A stretch of 26,228 nucleotides of DNA from Candidatus Cloacimonadota bacterium (GTDB taxonomy: Bacteria > Cloacimonadota > Cloacimonadia > JGIOTU-2), in contig DRBZ01000028.1 in assembly GCA_011043895.1 (NCBI GenBank), forward strand, positions 1-26,228, given 5' to 3'. Shown here in pieces: positions 1 through 7,568 of this stretch (its first letter is position 1; each line of letters starts with the position of its first letter). Made by a program: the position numbers and the translations under genes. The notes under the pieces were generated by a model. That model had not been told where the DNA came from. It made no database searches and saw only the letters and a list, made by a program, of their open reading frames with translations.

Positions 1-27
1 AATAAATTCTAGCCAATTTCTTGTCAT
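1..27 (-). CDS. Possible 5' end of a divergent gene (partial)
   Basis: On the minus strand an ATG at 27-25 opens a frame of nine codons (M T R N W L E F I) that runs off the window without a stop. An AGGAG (42-38) lies 10 nt upstream. A gene transcribed away from rpsT would fit the 170-bp gap. holA (DNA polymerase III delta) lies next to rpsT in some bacteria, but nine codons cannot identify the product. The ribosome-binding site and open frame are seen; that it is a gene is inference. Confidence 0.3.
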
Positions 28-138
28 AAAATTGTAACTCCTGAAATAAAACATGAAAAAAAGTAAATTTAAATAGAATAACATAAAATCTTAATTAAAA
101 AATCCCTTATGGAATTTTCTGGGAGAGTATTGTAAAGA

Positions 139-168
139 TTGACAAAGAAAACAATAAAGGATTTTAGT
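139..168 (+). promoter_or_regulatory. Candidate promoter of rpsT
   Basis: A perfect TTGACA at 139-144 is followed after 18 nt by TTTAGT (163-168, four of six matches to TATAAT), about 30 nt before the rpsT start. This assumes a sigma-70-type consensus, which is not guaranteed in the FCB group. Confidence 0.4.
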
Positions 169-199
169 AGCACAAAAATTAGACATTTTAGGAGATTTC

Positions 200-460
200 A
201 TGCCTGATCATAAATCTTGTGAAAAAAGACTTCGTTCTGATGCATCAAAGAAACAGAGAAATCATTATGTTAAGAAAAGTATCAGTAGTATGATTAAAAA
301 AATCAAAAAAACAACTGATTACTCTGAGATGCAAAAGCTATTACCAGAAGCATTCTCATTGATCGACAAAGCAGTAAAAAAGGGAGTTTTACATAGAAAT
401 ACCGCAGACAGGAAAAAGTCGCGGTTAAATAAGTATGTTCAATCATTTGGAACTAAGTAA
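200..460 (+). CDS. rpsT: 30S ribosomal protein S20
   Basis: An 86-residue, lysine/arginine-rich, all-helical protein of the usual S20 length. S20 binds 16S rRNA early in assembly of the small ribosomal subunit. Family signatures visible are the N-terminal stretch with S-x-x-K-R-x-R (residues 6-12), the central helix with F-S-L-I-D-K-A-x-K-K-G, and the C-terminal H-R-N-T-A-x-R-K-K-S-R-L. AGGAG sits at 190-194, 5 nt before the ATG, and a candidate promoter lies just upstream. A protease gene begins only 5 nt after the stop, so the two may share a transcript. Identification is secure. Confidence 0.96.
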   Translation: MPDHKSCEKRLRSDASKKQRNHYVKKSISSMIKKIKKTTDYSEMQKLLPEAFSLIDKAVKKGVLHRNTADRKKSRLNKYVQSFGTK

Positions 461-465
461 AAAAT

Positions 466-3400
466 TTGAAGAAAGCTTTAATTTTTATAGCGTTTTTTTT
501 GTCGAGTTTTTGTACAACATCTAATCTGTTTGCACACTCGCCAATTAAAGTTTTAGAATCAACAGAAGAACAGTTACGAATATCTTTTTCACTTCCTGCT
601 TACACGATAGAAGTAAAGGATGGCTTTTCATTTGTAAGATCACCTGGAATGCAGTATGAGGAAATTGCAGGGAAAATAGACCTTCCGATATATACTTTTG
701 TTGTGGGCATTCCTTCTAGTGGCTCTTTCAGATATACAATCGGAAGAACACAATTCGAACTGTATGATATCACTGCACCAATAGCACCATTTCCTGAGTT
801 CATAAAAGACCCAGATAATGGTACATACAATCCTATATACAAAATTAATAAATCTGTATACTTGAAAGAACTCCCTGATGATATCATCACCGTTTCTGAG
901 CCATATATATGGCGAAATCAACGCGTAATTAACGTCACGATCCATCCCTTTAAATTTTCTGATACTAAACTCGAAATATATAAAAATTGTAGCCTGAATA
1001 TAAATTTTACTGGAGGTGAAAAACAAACGCGTTTTAGTGATAAAAATTTTGAAAAGATATTTTCGAAATCAATTTTGAATTTCGAGATTGCTAGGAATTG
1101 GTCATCCAATAAAATCGAATACCGACAAGATAATCCCTTTTCTCATGCAGATCGTTGGTTTAAAATCCCGATTCAGGAAGAAGGTATATGTAAAATTACC
1201 AGAGCACAATTGTCACAAGCAGGTATAGATGTAGATAATCTAGATCCTTCAACTATAAAAGTATTCAATGGTGGAGGATTCTCTCAAAGCAGATCTGTCT
1301 ATGCTGAACTCTATCCATTTAGAGAAATTCCTGTATTTGTTGAAGAAGAGGGAACAGATTTTACTTTATATTTCTATGTACGAGGAACAAAGGGATTCAA
1401 ATTAAATTCTGACTATGATCAATATTTAAACCCATATACGGATATTAATACTTATTGGTTAACATATAATACTGACTATAAATCAAATATATCAGATTTA
1501 ACCACACATCAAACAAGCTCATCCAAACCAGAAGAATTATCTACTTATGAATATAGCCAACATTTTGAGGAAGATAAACTACGGGACACCTCACTTGATA
1601 TTACCTGGTTCTGGCAGAGTTTTTCCGGATCAGCTAATCATACGAAAGAATTTATTTTCACCGTTTCCAACCTGAATCTCAATGAACCGCAGAAAATAAC
1701 AATAAAATTTAGCTCTCGACCGAATTCCTACTATTATTCTGCGTATCTTAATGATATAGAAATGACAAATTTCGTATGGCAAGGAGCACAAGTAACATAT
1801 ACTGGTAATTATTTGACCAATGGTACAAATACACTTAGAGTTGAGTGTGATGATCCTTCAAAGATTATATATTTTGATTATTATGAAATAGACTATCTCA
1901 AAAATATGGTGATGGAAAATAATTTCATTATATTCCCTTTACCACATGAGAATACTGTATATACTGTTACCATTGAAAATGCCAGTAATAGTGAACTACA
2001 CATTTTTAAGATAAATGATTTTTATTTAACATCCAAGATTGAAGAATATGTATATAATCCTCAAAATAATACGATAACCTTTGATGCTGTTGCTGATTCT
2101 TCCAATTCTAAATTTTGTGTTGTTCAAAATGGTGGTTATCTAAGCCATGCTCTTACAGAGAAATTAAAGCCAACGGTTTATCTAAATGGATATGAACAAT
2201 CGTCATACCTGCGTGATGAACAAATGCTTGCAAACACTGAGGCAATTATCATTACTGTGAGTGAATTCTATGAAAAAGCAAAAGAGCTGGTTGATGCACA
2301 TGTTTTGTATGATGGATTGAATGTATTACTCGTAGATATAGAAGACGTGTATGATGAATTTTCTTGGGGAGTAAAAGACGTTGTTGCTGTAAGATATTTT
2401 CTGAAATATGGATATAACTTTTATGGTCTTGATCCTGAAGAACAGCTCGCTTATGTGCTTCTCGCTGGAGATGGAACCAATGATTTTCGAGGTATCGAAC
2501 CTGGTTCTGCAGAAAGAAATAAAATTTTACCATTTATTAATGGAACTGTTGCTTCAGACGATTATTATGCATATTTTGCTACAAAATATGTTCCATCTTT
2601 GATGATAGGACGATTTCCCGGATATACAACTGCACAAATGGACATAATGATTGATAAATCAGTTGAGTTTCTTGCTGAGCCCAATTTTAATTTCTGGAGA
2701 AACAGAGTTATTTTATCTGCTGATGATTTTTTGAAACAAGGTCATCATACAGAACCCTCTCACACTTCAACTGCGGAAATCTGTTCAAGAAAGATTCAAA
2801 ACAATGTTGAAGTACTCAAGAATTACGGAATAATGTATCCACTTGATGAGTTCCAGAATCGGCCTGAAGCAAACGAGGAGCTAATCAAGATGATCAATGA
2901 TGGAGCTGCGATCTTTTATTATATCGGTCATGGTGGGTACGATGTGATAGGAGATGAAGAATATTTTAGAGCAAGCCGTGATATTACAAAACTAACCAAT
3001 GGCAATAAGCTCAATTTCTTCCTTGCCTCTTCATGTGATATTGGTCTTTTTGATTCAAATAGTATCGAATGCATGGCTGAAAGAATGATCTATGCAAAGG
3101 ATAAAGGTTCGATTGCAGTATTTGCTTCGACAAGAAAAGGAGGATATGGACCCTGTTCTGATGTTGTTGATCTTGCAGTCAACAATGCCCATGGGCATAT
3201 TACGATAGGTGAAGCAGTTATTATGTCCAAAGGTGGTACTCCCATTAAATCGTATGATATGTACAACCTTTTTGGCGATCCAATGCTCAGATCTGCCATT
3301 CCACCAATAAGAGGAAGTGTTTCAATACCTGATGTCCTTCCTGACTCATTGAAAGCAAGGCAAACAGCAGAATTTAGTGGAATTATTGATACGACAGGTT

Positions 3401-4365
3401 ATACTTTTAGCGATGTATTCAATGTCGTTTTTGATACGGATTATACCGTTGTATATTACTATGACTGGTGGGATCCAATTAATGAAGAGTGGGTACAGTT
3501 ACCGCTGGATGTAGTTCATAAAGGTAAACCGATTTTTAAAGGACCTGTATCATCTGAAGGGAATAATTATGATCTCGGATTTGTCGTTCCAGATGATGTT
3601 TACGGTGGTCAAGAGGGACATATTCTTAGTTATGCAATTAGTGCAGATAATATGATTGACCTTACTATGCGATATAATAAGCGTTCAAACCCAGCTGATC
3701 ATAAGCTTATAATAAACGGATACGCAAATTCAGAGAATGACGGTCCTCCACGAATAACCTTATGGTTGGACAGGGATTCATTTAAAGATGGTGATTATGT
3801 TTCATCGACTCCTCTTCTTCATGCTGAAATAGTAGATAGTAATGGGATCAATATAACGAACTATCCTGGACATCGAATTCTGTTAACTATCGATAATAAT
3901 GATGAATATAATGTAACCGAATATTTTGTTTATGACCTGGATTCTTATGTTCAAGGAATGTTAGAATATCAGCTTGAAGAACTACTCCCTGGTGATCATA
4001 CATTGAAGATAGAAGTTTTTGATAATTTCAATGAAGGTACTTATGCAGAGGTTGATTTCAAGATAAAAGAACCAGATAAAATTGATGTAAATACAGTACT
4101 CAATTATCCAAATCCAATGTCTGAAGATACGTATTTCACTTTTTATCTTGATGGTGATGCAACAGTTGATATTGAGATTTACACTGTTACAGGTAAAAAG
4201 ATCAAAGTAATTAAAGATGAAGTTCTGAGAGCAGGATATAATCAAGTGTATTGGAATGGATTGGATGCCGATGGTGACAGACCATCTAATGGGATTTATT
4301 TTTATAAACTTATAGTGAACAATAAAAGAATAAACGATAATTTTAAATTAATCATTTTCCATTAA
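466..4365 (+). CDS. PorU-like C25 (gingipain-family) cysteine protease with T9SS-type C-terminus
   Basis: A 1299-residue exported protein. Residues 1-23 form a signal peptide (KK, then a hydrophobic core ending near L-F-A-H). A beta-rich N-terminal half leads into a C25 peptidase region at about 620-1010 with GDG-T-N-D (near 668), a DD-Y-Y strand and IGRFPG. The catalytic dyad is visible: His822 in Y-I-G-H-G-G and Cys857 in A-S-S-C-D-I, 35 residues apart as in gingipains. The last 90 residues (from about 1207) have the YPNP start, I-Y-T-V-T-G-K-K and N-G-I-Y-F-Y-K strands of a FlgD/T9SS sorting-type domain. PorU, the T9SS sortase, has this architecture and removes sorting domains from exported cargo; some secreted C25 proteases look similar, so PorU-like is used. 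The start is TTG at 466 with a weak ribosome-binding site, 5 nt after rpsT. A neighbouring gene encodes a likely T9SS cargo. Confidence 0.85.
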   Translation: MKKALIFIAFFLSSFCTTSNLFAHSPIKVLESTEEQLRISFSLPAYTIEVKDGFSFVRSPGMQYEEIAGKIDLPIYTFVVGIPSSGSFRYTIGRTQFELYDITAPIAPFPEFIKDPDNGTYNPIYKINKSVYLKELPDDIITVSEPYIWRNQRVINVTIHPFKFSDTKLEIYKNCSLNINFTGGEKQTRFSDKNFEKIFSKSILNFEIARNWSSNKIEYRQDNPFSHADRWFKIPIQEEGICKITRAQLSQAGIDVDNLDPSTIKVFNGGGFSQSRSVYAELYPFREIPVFVEEEGTDFTLYFYVRGTKGFKLNSDYDQYLNPYTDINTYWLTYNTDYKSNISDLTTHQTSSSKPEELSTYEYSQHFEEDKLRDTSLDITWFWQSFSGSANHTKEFIFTVSNLNLNEPQKITIKFSSRPNSYYYSAYLNDIEMTNFVWQGAQVTYTGNYLTNGTNTLRVECDDPSKIIYFDYYEIDYLKNMVMENNFIIFPLPHENTVYTVTIENASNSELHIFKINDFYLTSKIEEYVYNPQNNTITFDAVADSSNSKFCVVQNGGYLSHALTEKLKPTVYLNGYEQSSYLRDEQMLANTEAIIITVSEFYEKAKELVDAHVLYDGLNVLLVDIEDVYDEFSWGVKDVVAVRYFLKYGYNFYGLDPEEQLAYVLLAGDGTNDFRGIEPGSAERNKILPFINGTVASDDYYAYFATKYVPSLMIGRFPGYTTAQMDIMIDKSVEFLAEPNFNFWRNRVILSADDFLKQGHHTEPSHTSTAEICSRKIQNNVEVLKNYGIMYPLDEFQNRPEANEELIKMINDGAAIFYYIGHGGYDVIGDEEYFRASRDITKLTNGNKLNFFLASSCDIGLFDSNSIECMAERMIYAKDKGSIAVFASTRKGGYGPCSDVVDLAVNNAHGHITIGEAVIMSKGGTPIKSYDMYNLFGDPMLRSAIPPIRGSVSIPDVLPDSLKARQTAEFSGIIDTTGYTFSDVFNVVFDTDYTVVYYYDWWDPINEEWVQLPLDVVHKGKPIFKGPVSSEGNNYDLGFVVPDDVYGGQEGHILSYAISADNMIDLTMRYNKRSNPADHKLIINGYANSENDGPPRITLWLDRDSFKDGDYVSSTPLLHAEIVDSNGINITNYPGHRILLTIDNNDEYNVTEYFVYDLDSYVQGMLEYQLEELLPGDHTLKIEVFDNFNEGTYAEVDFKIKEPDKIDVNTVLNYPNPMSEDTYFTFYLDGDATVDIEIYTVTGKKIKVIKDEVLRAGYNQVYWNGLDADGDRPSNGIYFYKLIVNNKRINDNFKLIIFH

Positions 4366-4400
4366 AATTGATTATCTTACTCTATTAAGATTACAAAATA

Positions 4401-4433
4401 TTGACAAGCATTCAGAATATTTCCAATATTGGA
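4401..4433 (+). promoter_or_regulatory. Candidate promoter/operator before the exported cargo gene
   Basis: TTGACA at 4401-4406 is followed at about promoter spacing by an AT-rich stretch (a weak CAATAT at 4424-4429). That stretch lies inside a perfect 12-bp palindrome, TCCAATATTGGA (4422-4433), which could be an operator. The start codon is about 230 nt downstream, implying a long leader. The repeats are seen; the function is inferred. Confidence 0.3.
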
Positions 4434-4483
4434 CTTGCTAATATAAAAAATCATTGTATTTTTTATTGAAAAGAGATGAGGTG

Positions 4484-4663
4484 ATGTCAAAAAATAAGAA
4501 AGATATGTTAATGTCTTTGTTAGGCTATGAAGACCAGTTTTATTCTCATCATTTACCAACTGGTTACACCCTGAGGGGAAATTTGTTAACGTCACAAATA
4601 GGTAACAAAAATTATAATAATGAAATTCTGATTTTTAAATTAAAATCGGAGGAGACGGTATGA
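4484..4663 (+). CDS. Possible small protein or leader ORF of unknown function
   Basis: A 59-residue frame starting at ATG 4484 directly behind GATGAGGTG. An earlier ATG at 4454 has no ribosome-binding site. It is polar and basic near the N-terminus (M-S-K-N-K-K-D) with no recognisable motif. Its stop overlaps the start of the next gene (ATGA, 4660-4663), the usual arrangement for translational coupling, but that gene also has its own strong GGAGGAG. It may be a chance frame within a structured leader. I do not recognise the product. It occupies most of the 294-nt gap 4366-4659. Confidence 0.2.
   Translation: MSKNKKDMLMSLLGYEDQFYSHHLPTGYTLRGNLLTSQIGNKNYNNEILIFKLKSEETV
4563..4606 (+). promoter_or_regulatory. 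Possible structured 5' leader RNA
   Basis: Two nested inverted repeats are present: an outer GTTAC (4563-4567) with GTAAC (4602-4606), and inside it ATTTGT (4581-4586) with ACAAAT (4594-4599) around a 7-nt loop. They lie some 50 nt before the cargo gene's ribosome-binding site. They do not match a riboswitch class I recognise, and short stems like these can arise by chance in AT-rich DNA. Confidence 0.22.
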
Positions 4664-7512
4664 AAAAACTTATTGGATTAACAATTATCGCTTTGTTTAT
4701 TACTTCACTTGCATTTGCAGTAAATCAAACAAGCGGTACAACTATTCCAGGAACACCTTCAGAATATTCTGTGCGTCCTACATTTACCCCCGAGGAGAAT
4801 CTCCATCGTGTTGCACCAAAAAATGTAGATCCTCATCGTGACGCTCCAGAACCAGAAGGAATTCAAACCCTCTATTGGGAAAACTTTGAAACAGAAGATG
4901 ACATCTGGTACTATGATACACCAACGTACATCTGGTACTGCCCTGAAGAAGCACTTGAATTTGGTACTCGTTTCACCCCTTACCGAGGTGGTGATCTTGT
5001 AGGTGCCTGGTTCTATTTCTATTCAGGTAACGGTGGCGATGCGATCGTTCATGTATATGAAGACGATGGTACAGGCTATCCAGGAACAGAACTTGGTAAC
5101 CTCGCTTATACACCAACACTAGGTGATTGGAACTATGTTGACCTTTCTTCACTCGGTATTACTGTAAGTGACAGAGGTGACTTCTTTATAACCTATAGCG
5201 TAGAAGCCGGTGATACACTAAATATTGTATCTGATGGTGGTACAACAGGTAATAATCGTGCAGTCGAACAGCTTCCAACAACAAAAGACTGGACTTATGT
5301 CGTAAATGATTACGGTGTTGATTATGAATGGTGTATTGATGCGATCATAGAGCATGATGCAGATCCATGGGAACCTGCTGTAGCAGGTCGTTGGCAGTGG
5401 GTTGATACAGATTATAACAGCCCCACTCATTCCTGGTGGATTGATGATGATCCTGCATTTGTTGGTCAGAACTGGATTGAATCTCCACCCATGACAATTT
5501 CTGATCAATATGGTCTTGTAAAATGTGCTTATGCCTATCGAAGTGATCTACCTGATGCACTCTATTCAGATGAATATTGGGCATTCTACATAGGTAATAC
5601 AGCAGATGGCATCGAATGGCATGCATCCACGTACAATGGTTACAATAGTGGTACATCTTGGTATTGTGGTGACGAAGTTACCCATGAATATGGCACAAGC
5701 GCTATTTACTATTTGTACACACCGGATATTGATCTTACAACTGCATGTGATGCTGAACTCACTTGTGTGATAGACTATGATATGGAAGCACCTGGTGGAG
5801 AAGATCCTCCATTCAACGGATGGGATGTTGCTACTGTTCAGGTTTCTAATGATAACTGGGCAACCTATGATTTCCTTGAAGATCCAGCAAATCCTTATAA
5901 TGTTTCTATTGCTTTTGCTGGCTGGTGGAACTCTTCTAATCCAGCCGACACACTGAACTACCCTGGCTGGGGTGGTCCAAGTCCTGCTGGTTGGTTCGAT
6001 GCAGCATTTGACCTTGCTGCATATATTGGTGAAACAATTCAAATAAGGTTTACCCTTGCATCTGATCCATATACTGTTGCTCAGGGTTTCTGGGTTGACA
6101 ATGTCGATATTACTGCAGATGGTACGATCATATTCTCAGATTATGATGAAACAAACCTTATTCCTGATGCACCAGTTGTTCCTCTGGAAGAACTTGAATA
6201 CTATGACTACTTCACAGGAGATGCCTGGGAGTGGACACAGGAATACGATATTTCTCAATATGCAGGAGAAAATGTAATATTCAAACTTAAGACAGTGTAT
6301 GACGAATATACTACAGGATCTGGTAACGGCTTCTGGTTTGACGACCTTCAGATCTACGGTGCTAATCTTCCAGCACATGATATGGCAGCATTGTTTAATG
6401 TTATGCCCTATGGCGCTACAGAGGGTGAAAACTACAGTCCTGGTATCGTTTACGGTAACTTTGGTACAACTGTTGAAGCACCACAACTGAGAATGGATAA
6501 CCTCGATTATGGTACAACTCCATTTGATTACTATAATAACAATCCGACTGCTATTGGCTACGGTGAATATGCACTTGGCTGGCTTACTCAATTAGCTACA
6601 TTACCAGGTGCTGATTGGTACGATTTCCTTGGTTGGACCGAAGTTGGGGGTGATGAAGATCCTACTAATGACTCCACATATTTCTGGGGTGTTGAAGTCT
6701 ATCCACCAAGTTATTATGAATTTGGTAACAATTCCAGAGTATGGGATCAAACCTACTACACTTCTGGCTATTGCGGAAACTGGTTTGATATCTTTGATGG
6801 CTCCAGAATGACCACCTTTGATATCTATTCAGTCTGGACTCAAGTCATCAACTATGGTGAAACCGGTGATGTCGATGTATGGACAATTGAGATATACGAA
6901 GCTATTGATGACCTTACACCTGGCGCACTACTTCTACAAGAAGATTTCGATTGCGGTGGTCTTGAAGCTGGGGAATACGGATGGGTTGAATTCGTTCTCG
7001 ATACTCCTCTTCGGATCGATGGTAACGTTATTGTAATGCAAAGTGGACCTTGGGTTGACGGCTCTCCTGGTGTCGATGCAAGCTACTTCCCGGTATTTGA
7101 TAATATGGTTCGTCAATACCTTGGTGTAGGTGCTTATTATGGACATAGTATCTATGGTGATATGGGTGATCCATCAACTTGGGGACACTCTTCAGGTGAT
7201 CGTTTCGTCAATATCTATGGTCAAGCCGATGTATCTGTTGGTCCAGAAACACCAAGTGATGTTAGTTATCTGAAACCATGCCAGCCAAATCCTGTAACAA
7301 ATACTGCCACAATTAACTACTATGTGAAAAATTCACCAATGAACAAAGCCCAGATCAAGATCTACAACGTTCTTGGTCAGCTTGTTGATACAGTTCAGGG
7401 TGAAGATGGTGTTGCTACATGGAATCCTGGTGATGCACCGAATGGTGTTTACTTCTACAAGATATCATCTGATGACTTTGAATCAGTTCAGAAGATGATT
7501 CTCATGAGATAA
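4660..7512 (+). CDS. Large exported T9SS cargo protein with lectin/MAM-like beta domains
   Basis: A 950-residue protein with a clear signal peptide (M-K-K-L-I-G-L..., cleavage near A-F-A at 19-21). The mature chain is acidic and very rich in Tyr, Trp, Gly and Asp. Beta-sandwich units resembling jelly-roll or InhA-type MAM modules recur: G-F-W-V-D-N-V-D-I near 475, G-F-W-F-D-D-L-Q-I-Y-G near 560, and two related strand sets (about 100-190 and 700-790) with G-T/A-E/L-L and W-V/N-Y/E-F/V patterns. The last 78 residues (from about 873) form a T9SS-type sorting domain: P-x-Q-P-N-P start, I-K-I-Y-N-V-L-G-Q and N-G-V-Y-F-Y-K. No protease or glycosidase motif was seen, so it is probably an adhesive or structural surface protein. 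GGAGGAG before the ATG, a dedicated terminator and a codon choice unlike its neighbours (many GGT, AAC, GGC) suggest high expression. Confidence 0.8.
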   Translation: MKKLIGLTIIALFITSLAFAVNQTSGTTIPGTPSEYSVRPTFTPEENLHRVAPKNVDPHRDAPEPEGIQTLYWENFETEDDIWYYDTPTYIWYCPEEALEFGTRFTPYRGGDLVGAWFYFYSGNGGDAIVHVYEDDGTGYPGTELGNLAYTPTLGDWNYVDLSSLGITVSDRGDFFITYSVEAGDTLNIVSDGGTTGNNRAVEQLPTTKDWTYVVNDYGVDYEWCIDAIIEHDADPWEPAVAGRWQWVDTDYNSPTHSWWIDDDPAFVGQNWIESPPMTISDQYGLVKCAYAYRSDLPDALYSDEYWAFYIGNTADGIEWHASTYNGYNSGTSWYCGDEVTHEYGTSAIYYLYTPDIDLTTACDAELTCVIDYDMEAPGGEDPPFNGWDVATVQVSNDNWATYDFLEDPANPYNVSIAFAGWWNSSNPADTLNYPGWGGPSPAGWFDAAFDLAAYIGETIQIRFTLASDPYTVAQGFWVDNVDITADGTIIFSDYDETNLIPDAPVVPLEELEYYDYFTGDAWEWTQEYDISQYAGENVIFKLKTVYDEYTTGSGNGFWFDDLQIYGANLPAHDMAALFNVMPYGATEGENYSPGIVYGNFGTTVEAPQLRMDNLDYGTTPFDYYNNNPTAIGYGEYALGWLTQLATLPGADWYDFLGWTEVGGDEDPTNDSTYFWGVEVYPPSYYEFGNNSRVWDQTYYTSGYCGNWFDIFDGSRMTTFDIYSVWTQVINYGETGDVDVWTIEIYEAIDDLTPGALLLQEDFDCGGLEAGEYGWVEFVLDTPLRIDGNVIVMQSGPWVDGSPGVDASYFPVFDNMVRQYLGVGAYYGHSIYGDMGDPSTWGHSSGDRFVNIYGQADVSVGPETPSDVSYLKPCQPNPVTNTATINYYVKNSPMNKAQIKIYNVLGQLVDTVQGEDGVATWNPGDAPNGVYFYKISSDDFESVQKMILMR

Positions 7513-7526
7513 TAAATCACAACTAT

Positions 7527-7562
7527 AGCCCTATCTGCATAAGTGGATAGGGCTTTTTTTTT
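7527..7562 (+). terminator. Rho-independent terminator after the exported cargo gene
   Basis: A perfect 9-bp stem, AGCCCTATC (7527-7535) with GATAGGGCT (7546-7554), 10-nt loop, followed by a run of nine T (7554-7562). It lies 14 nt after the stop codon and ends 6 nt before the next start codon. Confidence 0.93.
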
Positions 7563-7568
7563 AACAGT

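Noticed and set aside
5566..6591. Two long antisense frames (about 150 codons each) opposite the exported cargo gene
   Set aside because: No ribosome-binding site and no recognisable protein features; the frames result from the codon pattern of the real gene on the other strand.
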